64,000 nucleotides of DNA from Vibrio maritimus. Lineage in GTDB: Bacteria; Pseudomonadota; Gammaproteobacteria; Enterobacterales; Vibrionaceae. This document shows, in pieces, positions 37,315 through 46,851 of this stretch (its first letter is position 1; each line of letters starts with the position of its first letter). The position numbers and the translations under genes were made by a program. Below the pieces are notes generated by a model. That model saw only the letters and a program-made list of their open reading frames with translations. It was not told the DNA's origin and did not search any database. The DNA is taken from NCBI RefSeq assembly GCF_021441885.1, contig NZ_CP090440.1:1-64000 (forward strand), given 5' to 3'.

Positions 37315-38155
37315 ATGATGAAAAAATCACGCTACACAGAAACGCAAATCGTAAAGATCCTGAAGGAAGTAGAAGCTGGTCGAAAGGTCAACGAAATCTG
37401 CCGTGACTACGGAATATCTAATACGACATACTACAACTGGAAATCGGTCTGGAAGCGCCAGATGTAAAACGACTAAAGAGCTAGAGGATGAGAATTGGAG
37501 GCTCAAACAAATGGTTGCCGACCCCAGTTTCAAGCACTATATCGTTAAAGATATTCTGGAAAAAACTGTAAAGCCAGCGGTTAAGCGAGAGCTTGTCGAT
37601 TACGCTCGCAAACAATATCAGATCAATTTACGCATGGCCTGCCGTGCAGTTGGCAAGCGACACAGTCTATCGCTATAGACTAAGTTCTCATCGAGATGGT
37701 GAGGTTATAGCGAAATTACAGAATGCAGTAGAACGTTATCCTGCGTACGGGTTTGGCAAATTATTTAAAGTGCTTAGACGTTGGGGACACCGGTGGAATA
37801 CAATTCCGCTGGTATGCCCGTGAAATACTGGCAATTTAAGTGGATTAAAATCTGCCAGCTCCACGAATCATAAGGATACAAGAGCGTATTATTGCCTGAC
37901 GAGAACTGCTAAGTAAGCTACGTATGGATAGTGGACTGGAGTTTATCCGTCCAGACAAACCAACGGAGAACTCTTACATTGAACGATTTAACCGAACCTA
38001 TCGGACAGAGATACTCAATATGTATTTAAAATCCTGAGCGAAGTCCGATAGCTGACAGAAAAATGGATGAAGGAATACAACGATGAACGCCCTCATGACT
38101 CACTCGATGATTTGACTCCCTAGAAGTACTTAGCAAGGCACAGAAAGTAGGATAA
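37315..38155 (+). pseudogene. IS3-family element remnant (orfA/orfB)
   Basis: OrfA starts MMKKSRYTETQIVKILKEVEAGRKVNEICRDYG and NTTYYNWK, typical of IS3-family (IS407/IS2-like) transposases, and then shifts frame near 37450. The following frames carry LKELEDENWRLKQM, KRELVDYARKQYQINLRMACRAVG and RYPAYGFGKLFKVLRRWG of OrfB. The integrase core is mostly deleted: only scattered pieces (MDSGLEFIRPD, ENSYIERFNRTYR, EYNDERPH) remain to about 38120. It is a different IS3 from the one at 2471. Confidence 0.8.
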
Positions 38156-38179
38156 ACTCTAATTTAGAGTACCACTAAA

Positions 38180-38437
38180 ACAGGCTTTTCCTTAGACCTC
38201 GCTCTACGCTCCAAAGCTGGTGCAAATTTGATGACCCAACGGTTAGTGACGGATTCACTCCGGCTCCCTCTGTACCTCTACAATCTCGCGATAACTGAGC
38301 TTGTAAGCGAGATAGTAACGAACGGTTTCCAGAATAACTTCTGATGGAAAGTGGCAGCATTTAGCCATTATAATTAAAAGTGTTAAATAGAACTTGGGCA
38401 AATCTTAACCTAAGACAAAAAGCTTTACGACAAAACT
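38180..38437 (-). pseudogene. IS6 subtype A transposase, 5' remnant
   Basis: The minus strand matches the first 60 or so codons and upstream end of the element at 11707-12511 (tcgcgataactgagcttgtaagc, gaagtggca, and a terminal gctttacgacaaaactcgc). Catalytic parts are absent. Confidence 0.7.
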
Positions 38438-38527
38438 CGCCGCCACAATATTGTGTCAGTACAACAATTTCATCTATCCATTTTTGCCTAATAAGCATTC
38501 CAAATTATTTTTAGTCCTTAGTGCTTT

Positions 38528-38950
38528 TTAGAGTGGGTGACTGACGTTTATATTAGCTTTTAGTGTAGTTTTTACTGTCCGGCCATCGCTTGGTCTTTCG
38601 CATTGCTCTATAGTGGTGAACACCATTTCCAATGGTTTAGCATGTTCAGGACATATTTTCTCGCAATCACTTTTATCTTGCCACTGATCGTTATAGTAAG
38701 AGCACTGGCATTGGTATATCGCGACATACCTAAAATAGTGTTGTTCTTGTAACAACCTTTCTATTACCATATCACTTTTTTTGGCGTCGGTGTATTTTTT
38801 CCACTTTTTGAAGAGTGGGATAATGAATATAGCGAGTGATAAAGCAACAGAGAACACTAACAATAAGTAGTCGTTTTGGTAGGCCCCAAACATTGCAATT
38901 ATTAACACCGAACCAAAGATGATAGTGTATTCCCATTTTTTCCAAAACAT
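38528..38950 (-). CDS. Small membrane protein with Cys-containing tail
   Basis: 140 residues, not recognised. Two adjacent hydrophobic spans (YTIIFGSVLIIAMFGAY and LLLVFSVALSLAIFIIPLF) are followed by a basic segment and a soluble C-terminus with four cysteines (YQCQCSYYND, SDCEKICPEH) that could bind metal or form disulfides. The ATG at 38950 is plausible though the ribosome site is weak. It stands alone between an IS6 relic and the tat genes, so the context gives no role. Confidence 0.55.
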   Translation of the reverse strand: MFWKKWEYTIIFGSVLIIAMFGAYQNDYLLLVFSVALSLAIFIIPLFKKWKKYTDAKKSDMVIERLLQEQHYFRYVAIYQCQCSYYNDQWQDKSDCEKICPEHAKPLEMVFTTIEQCERPSDGRTVKTTLKANINVSHPL

Positions 38951-39462
38951 GGCATCTACTCTTTACTTAACTAACTGGGTATTTATAGCATTACTAATTT
39001 TATGTGTACATATTTATTTTTTACACTCACCATAGGTTAATGTTATATGGTGAAAGCCTATATATCATCTTGAGAGTAACAAACTTGGTTTAGTTTATTT
39101 TCGGCTTCGTTTTAATGCCATTACCCTCTTTCAGACCCTATATCGCGTCTGGAGCGAATAACCATTTTCAATTCTACTCCAGCATGAAGAAGCATCTCAG
39201 TACTACTAGCTCAAGAAAGAGATATCTCAAAAGCAGGTTTGCAAGCTAGATCTTCAGCTAAGAAAATTGAAACCATCCCTATGAATCGCACACTTTAATG
39301 AATGGTTGTTACTCCTACTCTTATTTAGCTGCAACATTAATCTGGCATAGCAGTGCTAGAAGAGAGAGGCGACCATTACATCAAAGCTAGTCTTAGCCTT
39401 CATAATAACCCCTTATTAAGCGAACAGATAAAATGCAAATGTTTATTTTGCTAAGAGTGAGG
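38951..39462. other. Intergenic stretch downstream of tatC
   Basis: About 510 bases. No gene, RNA or clear terminator recognised; AT-rich. It separates the tat operon from the membrane protein gene. Confidence 0.35.
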
Positions 39463-40209
39463 TTACTCTTCCTCGGGCTCTACCTCACTTTGCCGAGTAT
39501 AGAATTGAGCAAAGAACAAACCAATCTCAAACAACAAACACATCGGAATCGCCAATAGAGTTTGTGAAATCATATCTGGCGGCGTAAGTAACATACTAAT
39601 GACAAACGTAGCAACCACAACGTAAGGACGTTTTTGCTTCAAGCTTTGAACATTCGTTGCTCCGGTCCAACAAATCAGAATAATGGCAACGGGCACCTCA
39701 AATGCAACACCAAACGCTAGGAATAACGCTAAAACAAAATCTAGGTAACTAGTGATATCTGTCGCAAACTCTACTCCACCAAGCGATATGGTAGTGAAGA
39801 AACTAAATACTAGTGGAAACACCACGAAATAGGCAAATGCCACACCGCAGTAAAAAAGTAAAGAGCTTGAAAACATCAACGGCATAATGAGTTTTTTTTC
39901 ATACTTATAGAGACCGGGGGCAACAAATAACCATACCTGATACAAAATAAAAGGTACGGCAATAAATACCGATGATATTAGGGTCAGCTTTAATGGAGTG
40001 AAAAATGGCGATACAACGTCAGTTGCAATCATCGTTGCCCCTTCTGGCAGCTTTTCAACAAGCGGTTTAGACACAAAATCATAGATATCACCCGAAAAAT
40101 AGACCAAGGCTAAAAACACTACCATCACTGCAACCACAGCACGCAACAAGCAGTGTCTAAGTTCAAGAAGGTGATTAATCAAAGGCTGTGTCTGTTTAAT
40201 AGATGGCAT
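39463..40209 (-). CDS. tatC: Sec-independent translocase TatC
   Basis: 248 residues, six membrane spans. TatC hallmarks are clear: the N-terminal LINHLLELRHCLLRA (the ELR motif that contacts the twin-arginine signal), the first periplasmic loop EGATMIATDVVSPFFTPLKL, the invariant Phe/Glu region LFVAPGLYKYEKK, and the fourth-helix FGVAFEVPVAI. TatC is the receptor for Tat substrates. It lies 87 bp after tatB in a leftward operon. A plasmid-borne full tat set is unusual; two Tat-signal DUF1501 proteins encoded here are natural cargo. Confidence 0.95.
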   Translation of the reverse strand: MPSIKQTQPLINHLLELRHCLLRAVVAVMVVFLALVYFSGDIYDFVSKPLVEKLPEGATMIATDVVSPFFTPLKLTLISSVFIAVPFILYQVWLFVAPGLYKYEKKLIMPLMFSSSLLFYCGVAFAYFVVFPLVFSFFTTISLGGVEFATDITSYLDFVLALFLAFGVAFEVPVAIILICWTGATNVQSLKQKRPYVVVATFVISMLLTPPDMISQTLLAIPMCLLFEIGLFFAQFYTRQSEVEPEEE

Positions 40210-40296
40210 GAAAACCTCGAATAAAATAGAGTCGCAGTCAGAAGAAACACTAAACTAACTCACGTTCAACATGTAAATGGACATGTGAACTGAAGC

Positions 40297-40701
40297 TTAG
40301 TCCTTATTCAGAACCTTATCTAAAAGCTCATTCTCAACAGGTTTGGGGACTTCTGAGCTTACCGCAGGTCGTGTACTTTGCTCAGAATTGACCGCCTTAA
40401 TTTTATCACTCGAATAAGGGGGAATTGTATCTTGAACGGTCAGCACCAACCCTCCTACCGAACGATTCAGCTCAGGAGATAGCTCTTCCATACCCATTTC
40501 CTCAGTTTTTCGCAGATTAGCTTGAAGCTCTTGTATTTTAAGTTCGTGTGAAAGTTCACCTTTAACGTTGTTCGCCATCTCTTTTGCTGAGCGGATAAAA
40601 CGAGAAACACTTCGAATTGCAGTTGGCAAACGCTCTGGTCCCAAAACGACTAGACCAACCATAGAGATGAGTACCAGCTCCCAAAAACCGATATCAAACA
40701 C
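40297..40701 (-). CDS. tatB: Sec-independent translocase TatB
   Basis: 134 residues. Starts MFDIGFWELVLISMVGLVVLGPERLP, the standard TatB membrane helix with its Glu and the LGPERLP hinge, followed by an amphipathic helix (IRSVSRFIRSAKEMANNVKGEL) and a charged, variable tail. It works with TatC as the substrate receptor. Start is 3 bp after the tatA stop, so the two are translationally coupled. Confidence 0.95.
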   Translation of the reverse strand: MFDIGFWELVLISMVGLVVLGPERLPTAIRSVSRFIRSAKEMANNVKGELSHELKIQELQANLRKTEEMGMEELSPELNRSVGGLVLTVQDTIPPYSSDKIKAVNSEQSTRPAVSSEVPKPVENELLDKVLNKD

Positions 40702-40704
40702 GAA

Positions 40705-40953
40705 TTATGCCTGCTCTTTATTTTTTCTTGTTTCAGTAAAAGCATTTGTTTTCTTTTGCTCAATGTTGGCAAGCTCAAAATCAACACCCTTCTCATTTAA
40801 CTTTGCAGTAATTTCATCTTCGATCATTGCTTTCTTGAAGTCTTTTACTGCACTTCCTAGGTCACCGCCAATACCACGAAGTTTCTTCGTACCAAATAGC
40901 AGAATTACAATCGCAGCAATGATAAGAAGTTGCCAAATACTAATACTACCCAT
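40705..40953 (-). CDS. tatA: Sec-independent translocase TatA
   Basis: 82 residues from the ATG at 40953; an in-frame start 30 codons upstream (41043) would place a soluble leader before the membrane helix and is rejected. Starts MGSISIWQLLIIAAIVILLFGTKKLRGIGGDLG, with the canonical FGTKKLR hinge and an amphipathic helix AVKDFKKAMIEDE. TatA polymerises to form the pore. It is the first gene of tatABC; a GAGGTAGAAG site precedes the start. Confidence 0.95.
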   Translation of the reverse strand: MGSISIWQLLIIAAIVILLFGTKKLRGIGGDLGSAVKDFKKAMIEDEITAKLNEKGVDFELANIEQKKTNAFTETRKNKEQA

Positions 40954-41439
40954 TTTTTCTTCTACCTCAGACGTTTGATTAATAGTTAAAAACATTACTT
41001 GGTTTACTTTATCATGATTCGAGAAACTATGGCAGAAAGCCATATCGCCTCAACACTATATCTTTTTTCTTTCGTACATAACATAAGTTTCACTAAACTG
41101 AACTTTGTAACTTGTCAAAGTCCATTCTTAACCTAAAAATAGCTTGACTCAATACATTTTCTTTTGATGGCGAGTTCTCAAAGCTACTATTTATAATTTT
41201 CCTCTCACCCAAAAAGTGAACAAACTATTTTTTATTAATGCATTTTTTATATTGTGCCCATTTTATTATTTGGTAACAACATTTCAACATATGATTTAGT
41301 TTAATTCAATTTTCTTTACCTGGCGTTATTTCCTAGTTCAAAATGGAGGTAAAATCACCTAAAACAGCTTAATTATTGCTTTTATATGGTAATCAGTAAA
41401 TTCTGGTTTCTATCACAAAGTTATGATGATGCACAAACG
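40954..41439. promoter_or_regulatory. Upstream region of tatABC
   Basis: About 490 AT-rich bases without a gene; expected to hold the leftward tat promoter. No specific operator was recognised. Confidence 0.35.
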
Positions 41440-42120
41440 TACTGATTTTTAGATACAATTAGGCTGCAAGCGCGTAACGGATAAAGTATCAGGGATGTTG
41501 AGCTGCCCATTCTTAATCGTTGCCCACAGCTCTAACCCTGCTAAGCTCGCCTTTTCACCTTCGTCAGATTTCCAGCGCAGTGCCTGGTTCATTTTCTCTT
41601 TTACTCTGGGTGGCTTTGCTCAACAATAGTGTTCAGGTATTTCACTTGAAGGACTTCAATGAGGCTGAGCATCAGGCCACAAAGCTATACATTGATATGA
41701 TGCAGGGCCAACACGTCGGAATGGCTGCAACCAATCACCACTTTTTCGGGTAACCCTTCTGATGGCCTTTTGAGAAAAAGCTCTCGCTGCTTTTTCATCT
41801 CGCGTATCACGTAGTAGAAAATCTATCACATCACCATATTTATACACAGTTCGGGCAATAGTACTTCTACTGACCTTTAACGTTAATGTGAGTCTCGTCT
41901 ATCCGTCACGAAGAGGCTATAGGCTTCTTTCGTCCGTGAGCTCGATGCTCCAGCAAAGGCGGGTACCTGATGACCCACCGGTTGATGGTCGAGTAATCAA
42001 CTCAGACGTCAGCCATGTTCTCTTCGATCCCACGGTAGCTAAGTTTATAAGAAACGTAATAACGGACAACCAAGGGGACGATGTCGGGAGGAAAGTGGCA
42101 GCCGTATAGTATTACATAGA
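41440..42120 (-). pseudogene. IS6 subtype A element, heavily degraded
   Basis: Reading on the minus strand, pieces of the IS6 transposase are visible: the start region (41990-42110, matching the R-Y-Y-x-x-Y-K-L-S-Y-R helix) and YKYGDVIDFLLRDTRDEKAARAFSQKAI in the middle, followed by a frame change. The right tail near 41450 has lagatacaatt-like sequence shared with the copy at 11750. Multiple shifts; no function. Confidence 0.65.
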
Positions 42121-42169
42121 AAGACTCTTTACATATTGGCGCCTTTATATTGAGTGAAACTAACTAAGG

Positions 42170-42349
42170 TCAGTCAAGAGTCCATAATTTTCTTAATTCT
42201 CTTTCTTCCAGAATCTGTTCAATTCTTCGTCTTACTCTAGCATGTTGTTTTTGATTTTCGTTCGGTTTTTTCGGTACCTCTTTGCGGGCTTGAGTACGTA
42301 TAGTCCAAGGCTGCTTTTCAAGCAGACCACTATTGTTTCTTTCAGCCAC
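42170..42349 (-). CDS. Small basic protein (59 residues)
   Basis: A GTG at 42349 lies 5 bp after a strong TTGGAGGT site, which makes it a better start than the ATG at 42367 that sits before this site. The product is AERNNSGLLEKQPWTIRTQ...RVRRRIEQILEERELRKLWTLD. The C-terminal helix resembles that of small PA3496-type proteins, but this is weak. It is soluble, charged and possibly nucleic-acid binding. It follows another small open frame by about 20 bp. Confidence 0.45.
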   Translation of the reverse strand: MAERNNSGLLEKQPWTIRTQARKEVPKKPNENQKQHARVRRRIEQILEERELRKLWTLD

Positions 42350-42370
42350 TTTTGACCTCCAAGTCATTGA

Positions 42371-42565
42371 TTATTTTTTATCTTGATTCTGAGATAACAA
42401 CGAAGAAAAATACTGATAATAATTACGTAATAAGGTGCTATCACTTTGCATAAAGAGCTCCTTACTCACCACTAAACCCAGAGTAGAATTTTTTATAATC
42501 TTTATAAATAGTGAGACGACCCACTCATCATCTATAGTTATAGTAAAAACTACAAAATCCAGCAA
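42371..42565 (-). pseudogene. Possible gene end, unknown
   Basis: An open frame of about 64 codons (DDEWVVSLFIKIIKNSTLGLVV...NYYQYFSSLLSQNQDKK) without ATG or ribosome site at its beginning, ending just upstream of the small gene at 42349. It reads like the C-terminus of a protein whose start is lost. Not recognised. Confidence 0.3.
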
Positions 42566-42954
42566 CTGAAAAAAAGCTTGCCACTATAAAGGAAGCACTA
42601 CCTTTTTACTTGAACTTCCTGTCTATAAACAACAAATAACAACACTATAAATACTTAATATATAATCAAATGCACCTAGACTAAAGGATCTCGACCATAT
42701 TAGCCAATACGAAAATTATCTCGCTCGAAACATTCGCATTATTTAAAGAAGCACTTCGCAGCTTTCCTAGCTCTGACACATAACGCTGAACACATCAATA
42801 TAAAGCCGCGTGATTGACAGTAACGCCTCAACCCAACAACATCTCGATCAAGTTCTATAATTGATACTGTATTTACAATACCAACGCACCCCCAAAAAAT
42901 GATATCGTGAATAAAATATCGACCTTTCAAAGTCTGACATCAGCTAATTCGGGC
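42566..42954. other. Intergenic stretch
   Basis: About 390 AT-rich bases. No gene, RNA or repeat recognised before the truncated IS5 copy. Confidence 0.35.
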
Positions 42955-43728
42955 TTTATGCCATCGAGAGCGCTGCAAGGTTTTCTAGACTCAGTATTTA
43001 AGCTGGCTAACATACCGCTTATTTGTCCGCATGACACCTGTATAAACCGTCGAGCTAAGGAAGTTGAGATTTCATTTAAAACTAAAACCAGAAGTGCGAT
43101 ACAGTACCTGGCCATTGATGCCACTGGTCTCAAGGTTTATGGTGAAGGTGAATGGAAGGTCAAGAAGCACGGTACTGACGGGAAGCGTAGAGTCTGGAGA
43201 AAGCTGCATTTAGCCGTCGACACCAGTACTCATGAGATAATAGCAGCAGAGCTAAGTTTATCTCATGTCACTGATGCAGTAGTCCTTCCTAATTTGCTCA
43301 AGCAAACACGTCGACGAATCATCGAGATATCTGGAGATGGTGCTTACAACACCAAGGACTGCCATGATGCCATACGGATTAAGCGAGCGGTTCCGCTTAT
43401 CCCACCAAGAGAAGGGGCAGCCTTCTGGGGACAAGGACATCCTCGTAATTTAGCAGTGGGTTGCCAAAAGCTCTACGACTCTAACAAGAAGTGGAAAAAA
43501 CGGTATGGTTATCACAAGCGTTCGCTCTCTGAAACAGCCATGTATCGTGTGAAGCAGTTGCTAAGTGGGAGGTTAAGCCTGAGAAACTACAATGCTCAGG
43601 AAACCTACGCCACGATTAAAGCGCTTAACAAGCTTACAGGGCTTGGTATGCCTGAAACTCAATTTGTTGTTTAAGAATCACTCAATTTCGGACGGTTTGA
43701 TTTTCTGTCCGAATTACGCAACAAAGCC
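42955..43728 (+). mobile_element. IS5-family element, copy 2 (left end missing)
   Basis: The right end ttacgcaacaaagcc (43714-43728) is intact. The match to copy 1 begins only at gccatcgagagcgctgcaagg (42959), so about 250 bases including the left end and transposase N-terminus are gone. Confidence 0.88.
42958..43674 (+). pseudogene. IS5-family transposase, N-terminally truncated
   Basis: The reading frame is uninterrupted from PSRALQGFLDSVFKLANIPLICPHDTC to the end (LTGLGMPETQFVV) and keeps the three catalytic regions (LAIDATGLKVYGEGEW, SGDGAYNTKDCHDAIR, YGYHKRSLSETAMYR with Glu). The first 60 or so residues are missing. An upstream in-frame ATG at 42907 in unrelated sequence could allow expression of a shortened protein. 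It serves as the reference for locating frame changes in copy 1. Confidence 0.88.
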
Positions 43729-44036
43729 ACCTTAAGTTTGAGTAAACCCATTCACAAAAGTGTAAATTTTTATTTCAATTTGTTACATAAAACACAATTA
43801 ATAATAATAACATTAGTTCCATTCGAGTATGTAACCCTATGTTACATAAGCATATTAATGACTCATAAACCTTTAATAAATGACATATATTCCATACATC
43901 AATTGAAATATTTAGAAAGTTGCAGCTGTGGTAAATACCTGTATGTTTGAGCTTGTTATAGCATATGTATCATGTTGATAAAATAAAAAACATTAACATT
44001 TAGTGATGGAATTAAAGTTACATTTATTGGTGTCTT

Positions 44037-44639
44037 ATGAAAATTCTTTTAAACAAAGTTAATTCAATTATTTGTTTGGAAACTGGGCAGTGTTTCAACA
44101 AGGTTACACTAGAAACTCAATGCTTGCCATCTAAAGTAGCTGAATGTATAAATATTATCGCTAATGGAACTTTGTCAAATAAGCATATTAGTTCAAATGA
44201 GTTAAAACAATCTCTTTGGCCTCATGGGCATATTTCCAAAGAAAGTGTAACTCAGATTATAAGTAGAACTAGGAAACAGTTAAATGATACATCAAAAACT
44301 ATACTTATATACACACCAAATCAAGGGTACTCATTTTCTGGATTAGAGCTATACGAAGAGCTAGATAACAATGAAAGTAAGAGTGAGCTAAAACTAAGAA
44401 CTAGTAAATTCAAACACACTAATAAAACAGTGAAACGATTAATTGGTTTGATTATCGGGGGGATGTTTTTATTATCGTTGTTGTTTTTAACAACTACTGT
44501 TGCCGCCAAAAATCACACATCAAAAATAAGTGTCGATAGAAATAATAAACACATACTTATTGATACTAAAGGAGAAAAGTATAAATGTCAATTAATAAAC
44601 CACAGAGTATATATAACATGTACAAAACACAAGTATTAA
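44037..44639 (+). CDS. ToxR-like membrane transcriptional regulator
   Basis: 200 residues. The N-terminal winged helix (Trans_reg_C/OmpR type) spans about 5-105 and ends RTRKQLNDTSKTILIYTPNQGYSFSG, the usual recognition-helix and wing with the GYxF ending. One membrane span follows (LIGLIIGGMFLLSLLFLTTTVAA, about 139-161). A short periplasmic tail of about 40 residues has two cysteines (YKCQLIN, YITCTKH). The layout is that of ToxR, TcpP and especially VtrA, which sense bile salts or envelope signals with a small partner. The next gene overlaps its 3' end by 55 bp. Regulated genes are unknown; the nearest candidates are on this plasmid. Confidence 0.82.
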   Translation: MKILLNKVNSIICLETGQCFNKVTLETQCLPSKVAECINIIANGTLSNKHISSNELKQSLWPHGHISKESVTQIISRTRKQLNDTSKTILIYTPNQGYSFSGLELYEELDNNESKSELKLRTSKFKHTNKTVKRLIGLIIGGMFLLSLLFLTTTVAAKNHTSKISVDRNNKHILIDTKGEKYKCQLINHRVYITCTKHKY

Positions 44640-45058
44640 TAGTAGTAGTACTTATAACAATCACCTTATTAACTTATTACAAACTCAAACCCAATAAAAT
44701 AACGGATGGTACATATTACTCGCAAATGGAATATAGCGATGGGACTTTATACGAAATTATTGCTTCTGTCAAAAATGATACAGCAATTATTAATGGACTT
44801 TATAGAGATCCTATCCTTGGCGATATAGTGTATGATAATTGCGAAACACGGCTAATAAAAAAGCCTGGAGTAGTAATGCTAGCGTTTTATAATGGCAAAT
44901 GCGCTAAGGAAAAAGCTATTTTATATGACGTGCAATTAGAGGAAGATTTAATAGTAATGAGTGTAATCGAAGGTGATGGTGGTGGTTTACCTATAATTCT
45001 GCTAAAACTCCAAGAGTCTGTCCAAAGCCTCAAATTAGCCGCTGCAAAAGAAAATTAA
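44585..45058 (+). CDS. Small membrane partner of the ToxR-like regulator (VtrC-like)
   Basis: 157 residues starting inside the regulator gene. The ATG at 44585 has AAAGGAG about ten bases upstream, so the overlap is real and suggests coupled translation. One N-terminal membrane anchor (VLIVVVLITITLLTYY) is followed by a beta-rich periplasmic domain (DGTYYSQMEYSDGTLYEII, GVVMLAFYNGKCAKEKAILYDVQL) with two cysteines. In VtrA/VtrC the partner forms a lipocalin-like barrel with the regulator's tail and binds bile salts; ToxS and TcpH play similar roles. Sequence similarity to VtrC itself was not testable; the call is from gene order, overlap and topology. Confidence 0.65.
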   Translation: MSINKPQSIYNMYKTQVLIVVVLITITLLTYYKLKPNKITDGTYYSQMEYSDGTLYEIIASVKNDTAIINGLYRDPILGDIVYDNCETRLIKKPGVVMLAFYNGKCAKEKAILYDVQLEEDLIVMSVIEGDGGGLPIILLKLQESVQSLKLAAAKEN

Positions 45059-45364
45059 AAGTACGACAAAAAATTAACCTAAATCTTGATAATGGTTTTC
45101 ATAAGTAATATTAATTACAATGCACTTTATTAGTTATCATTCAAAAAATCATAATTACTCCAATAACTGTTAGTATTGTTAGCAAATAGTAAATTCAATT
45201 AAATGACAATATTTCTTAGCCTCGTTTTGGTGAACTAGTACTAAGTTAGCAGATTAATTACGGCATCTAAACTCTTGGGCCTTTCATACATTTCGTACAA
45301 GTCATAGCCCTTTAGTAGATAACATATAACTAATAGAGAGGTAGGATCGGTCGATTACATAAGT
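45059..45364. other. Intergenic stretch after the regulator pair
   Basis: About 300 AT-rich bases; nothing recognised. Confidence 0.35.
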
Positions 45365-46090
45365 GACAGAACCGTGCTATGAACCCCTTTAGCTGTTGAG
45401 ATAATCAAATTTTTGACCTTTAAATGAGTTCAATCTCGCTTATTTATCGTCCACGACTCTCGATCATGGATACTTACTATTGTTTCAACCGAGTGTCTGA
45501 TGTATTTTCTGTTCTATCCTGTGATGATTCTGCTCAACAATGCTATTCAAAGTACTTGATGTCGAGCATCTCCATCAATGATAGCATGGAGAAATCCGCT
45601 ATCTAAAATTGAACATTCTTACGTCGATTGCCGTACGGTTACTTTTACTGCTATCAATCACAATTTTTCTGGAAATAATGTGCGCTGTCGCCTTTTAAGA
45701 AAGTTTTGCGACAATCTCATCGCCATTTGGACTAAGATAATAATCAATAACACTTCCAAACTTATCGACGAACCGATAATAGTAGAGCCATTCACCTCTA
45801 ACATAGATCTCATAAACACCATAAATTAGATACTAGCTTCTTTTTGAGTCTTACTCTATGTTCCAAAACCAGTATAAACTTAATCACCCGCAATTGATAA
45901 TGGCATTAGCTACACTCACCACTGTGCTCCCTCTAGAACTCTTCAATTTCCCTATAACTCTGTTTGTAAGCGAGGTAATAGACAATAATGGCTTCTGATG
46001 GAAGGGATAACTTTCAGCATCAAGACTTTAAGTTGTAAATAGATGTTTAGCGAATATTAACTTGGAAGTCCAAATTTTGCGACAAAACCC
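45365..46090 (-). pseudogene. IS6 subtype A element, heavily degraded
   Basis: Minus-strand sequence matches the 11707-12511 element throughout but with many changes: atcgtccacgactctcgatcatgg (45448) corresponds to the tail, ggaaataatgtg and aataataatcaataac to the middle, and ttttgcgacaaaaccc (46075-46090) to the end. No frame longer than about 80 codons survives. Confidence 0.7.
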
Positions 46091-46851
46091 AATTGAGTGA
46101 GATAACAGTAAGCGACTCCAGTAAACTCTCAATTAATTACATATCTTGAACGGTGGCTCTAGCCTCTGTCTGACCGTCACCGTTTTATTACTTCAATTTC
46201 GTGGCTAAAGATAATTGTTAACATGACGTACAGCTATAGTTTCATAACTACGAAGCGCTTGGAAAATCATTGTTCTGCCCCATCCTTCGAAGGTAAGAAG
46301 AGCCGCTTTGATACGATCTAGTTCTTGTCTCTTCTGCTGACAATAGCGGTACTGTCATGGTTGAATAACATGATCCTGTTTTTTCGGGGGTAAAGCCCTT
46401 TCGATAGCTACGAGTATAATTATCAACATAAATACTATTCACGGATAGATTAACTATATTAGAACTTTCAATCGGGTCTGTGGCTTTACTCAACCTAGTT
46501 TTTTACACAAACACTCCTTATTATTTTTCACTTACATGCTTGTTTATAAGTGGAAAATAATAGCAAACACTAGTAGCATCCAACGCGCTAGGAAACAAAG
46601 AACTGCAATACAAAAATAACTTTCTACAGGACAAATTTTATTTTGAATAACAAGGCTTCCTTTGGTACAGTCTGGTTTTGATGGTGTGAGAACAAGTGTT
46701 ACTGTTATTTATCGTAAAGATATCTTGACCGTAGCAAAAATATTATAAAATGTATGTCAACTATCATTCGTTAACTTAGTACTCAATTAGCATTCTGTAG
46801 TTGCGCCACGTTCTTTATTTACAAAGCTATTATTCTTATTACTATTTTACA
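46091..46851. other. Region with a coding-like relic
   Basis: About 760 bases. On the minus strand, 46250-46490 reads SVNSIYVDNYTRSYRKGFTPEKTGS..., and after a frame change (46325-46205) continues as LDRIKAALLTFEGWGRTMIFQALRSYE. It looks like a broken gene, not recognised. The remainder is AT-rich and should include the promoter of the EAL gene. Confidence 0.35.

Noticed and set aside
46248..46493. 81-residue minus-strand frame
   Set aside because: Continues in another frame, so it is at best part of a broken gene; no family recognised.
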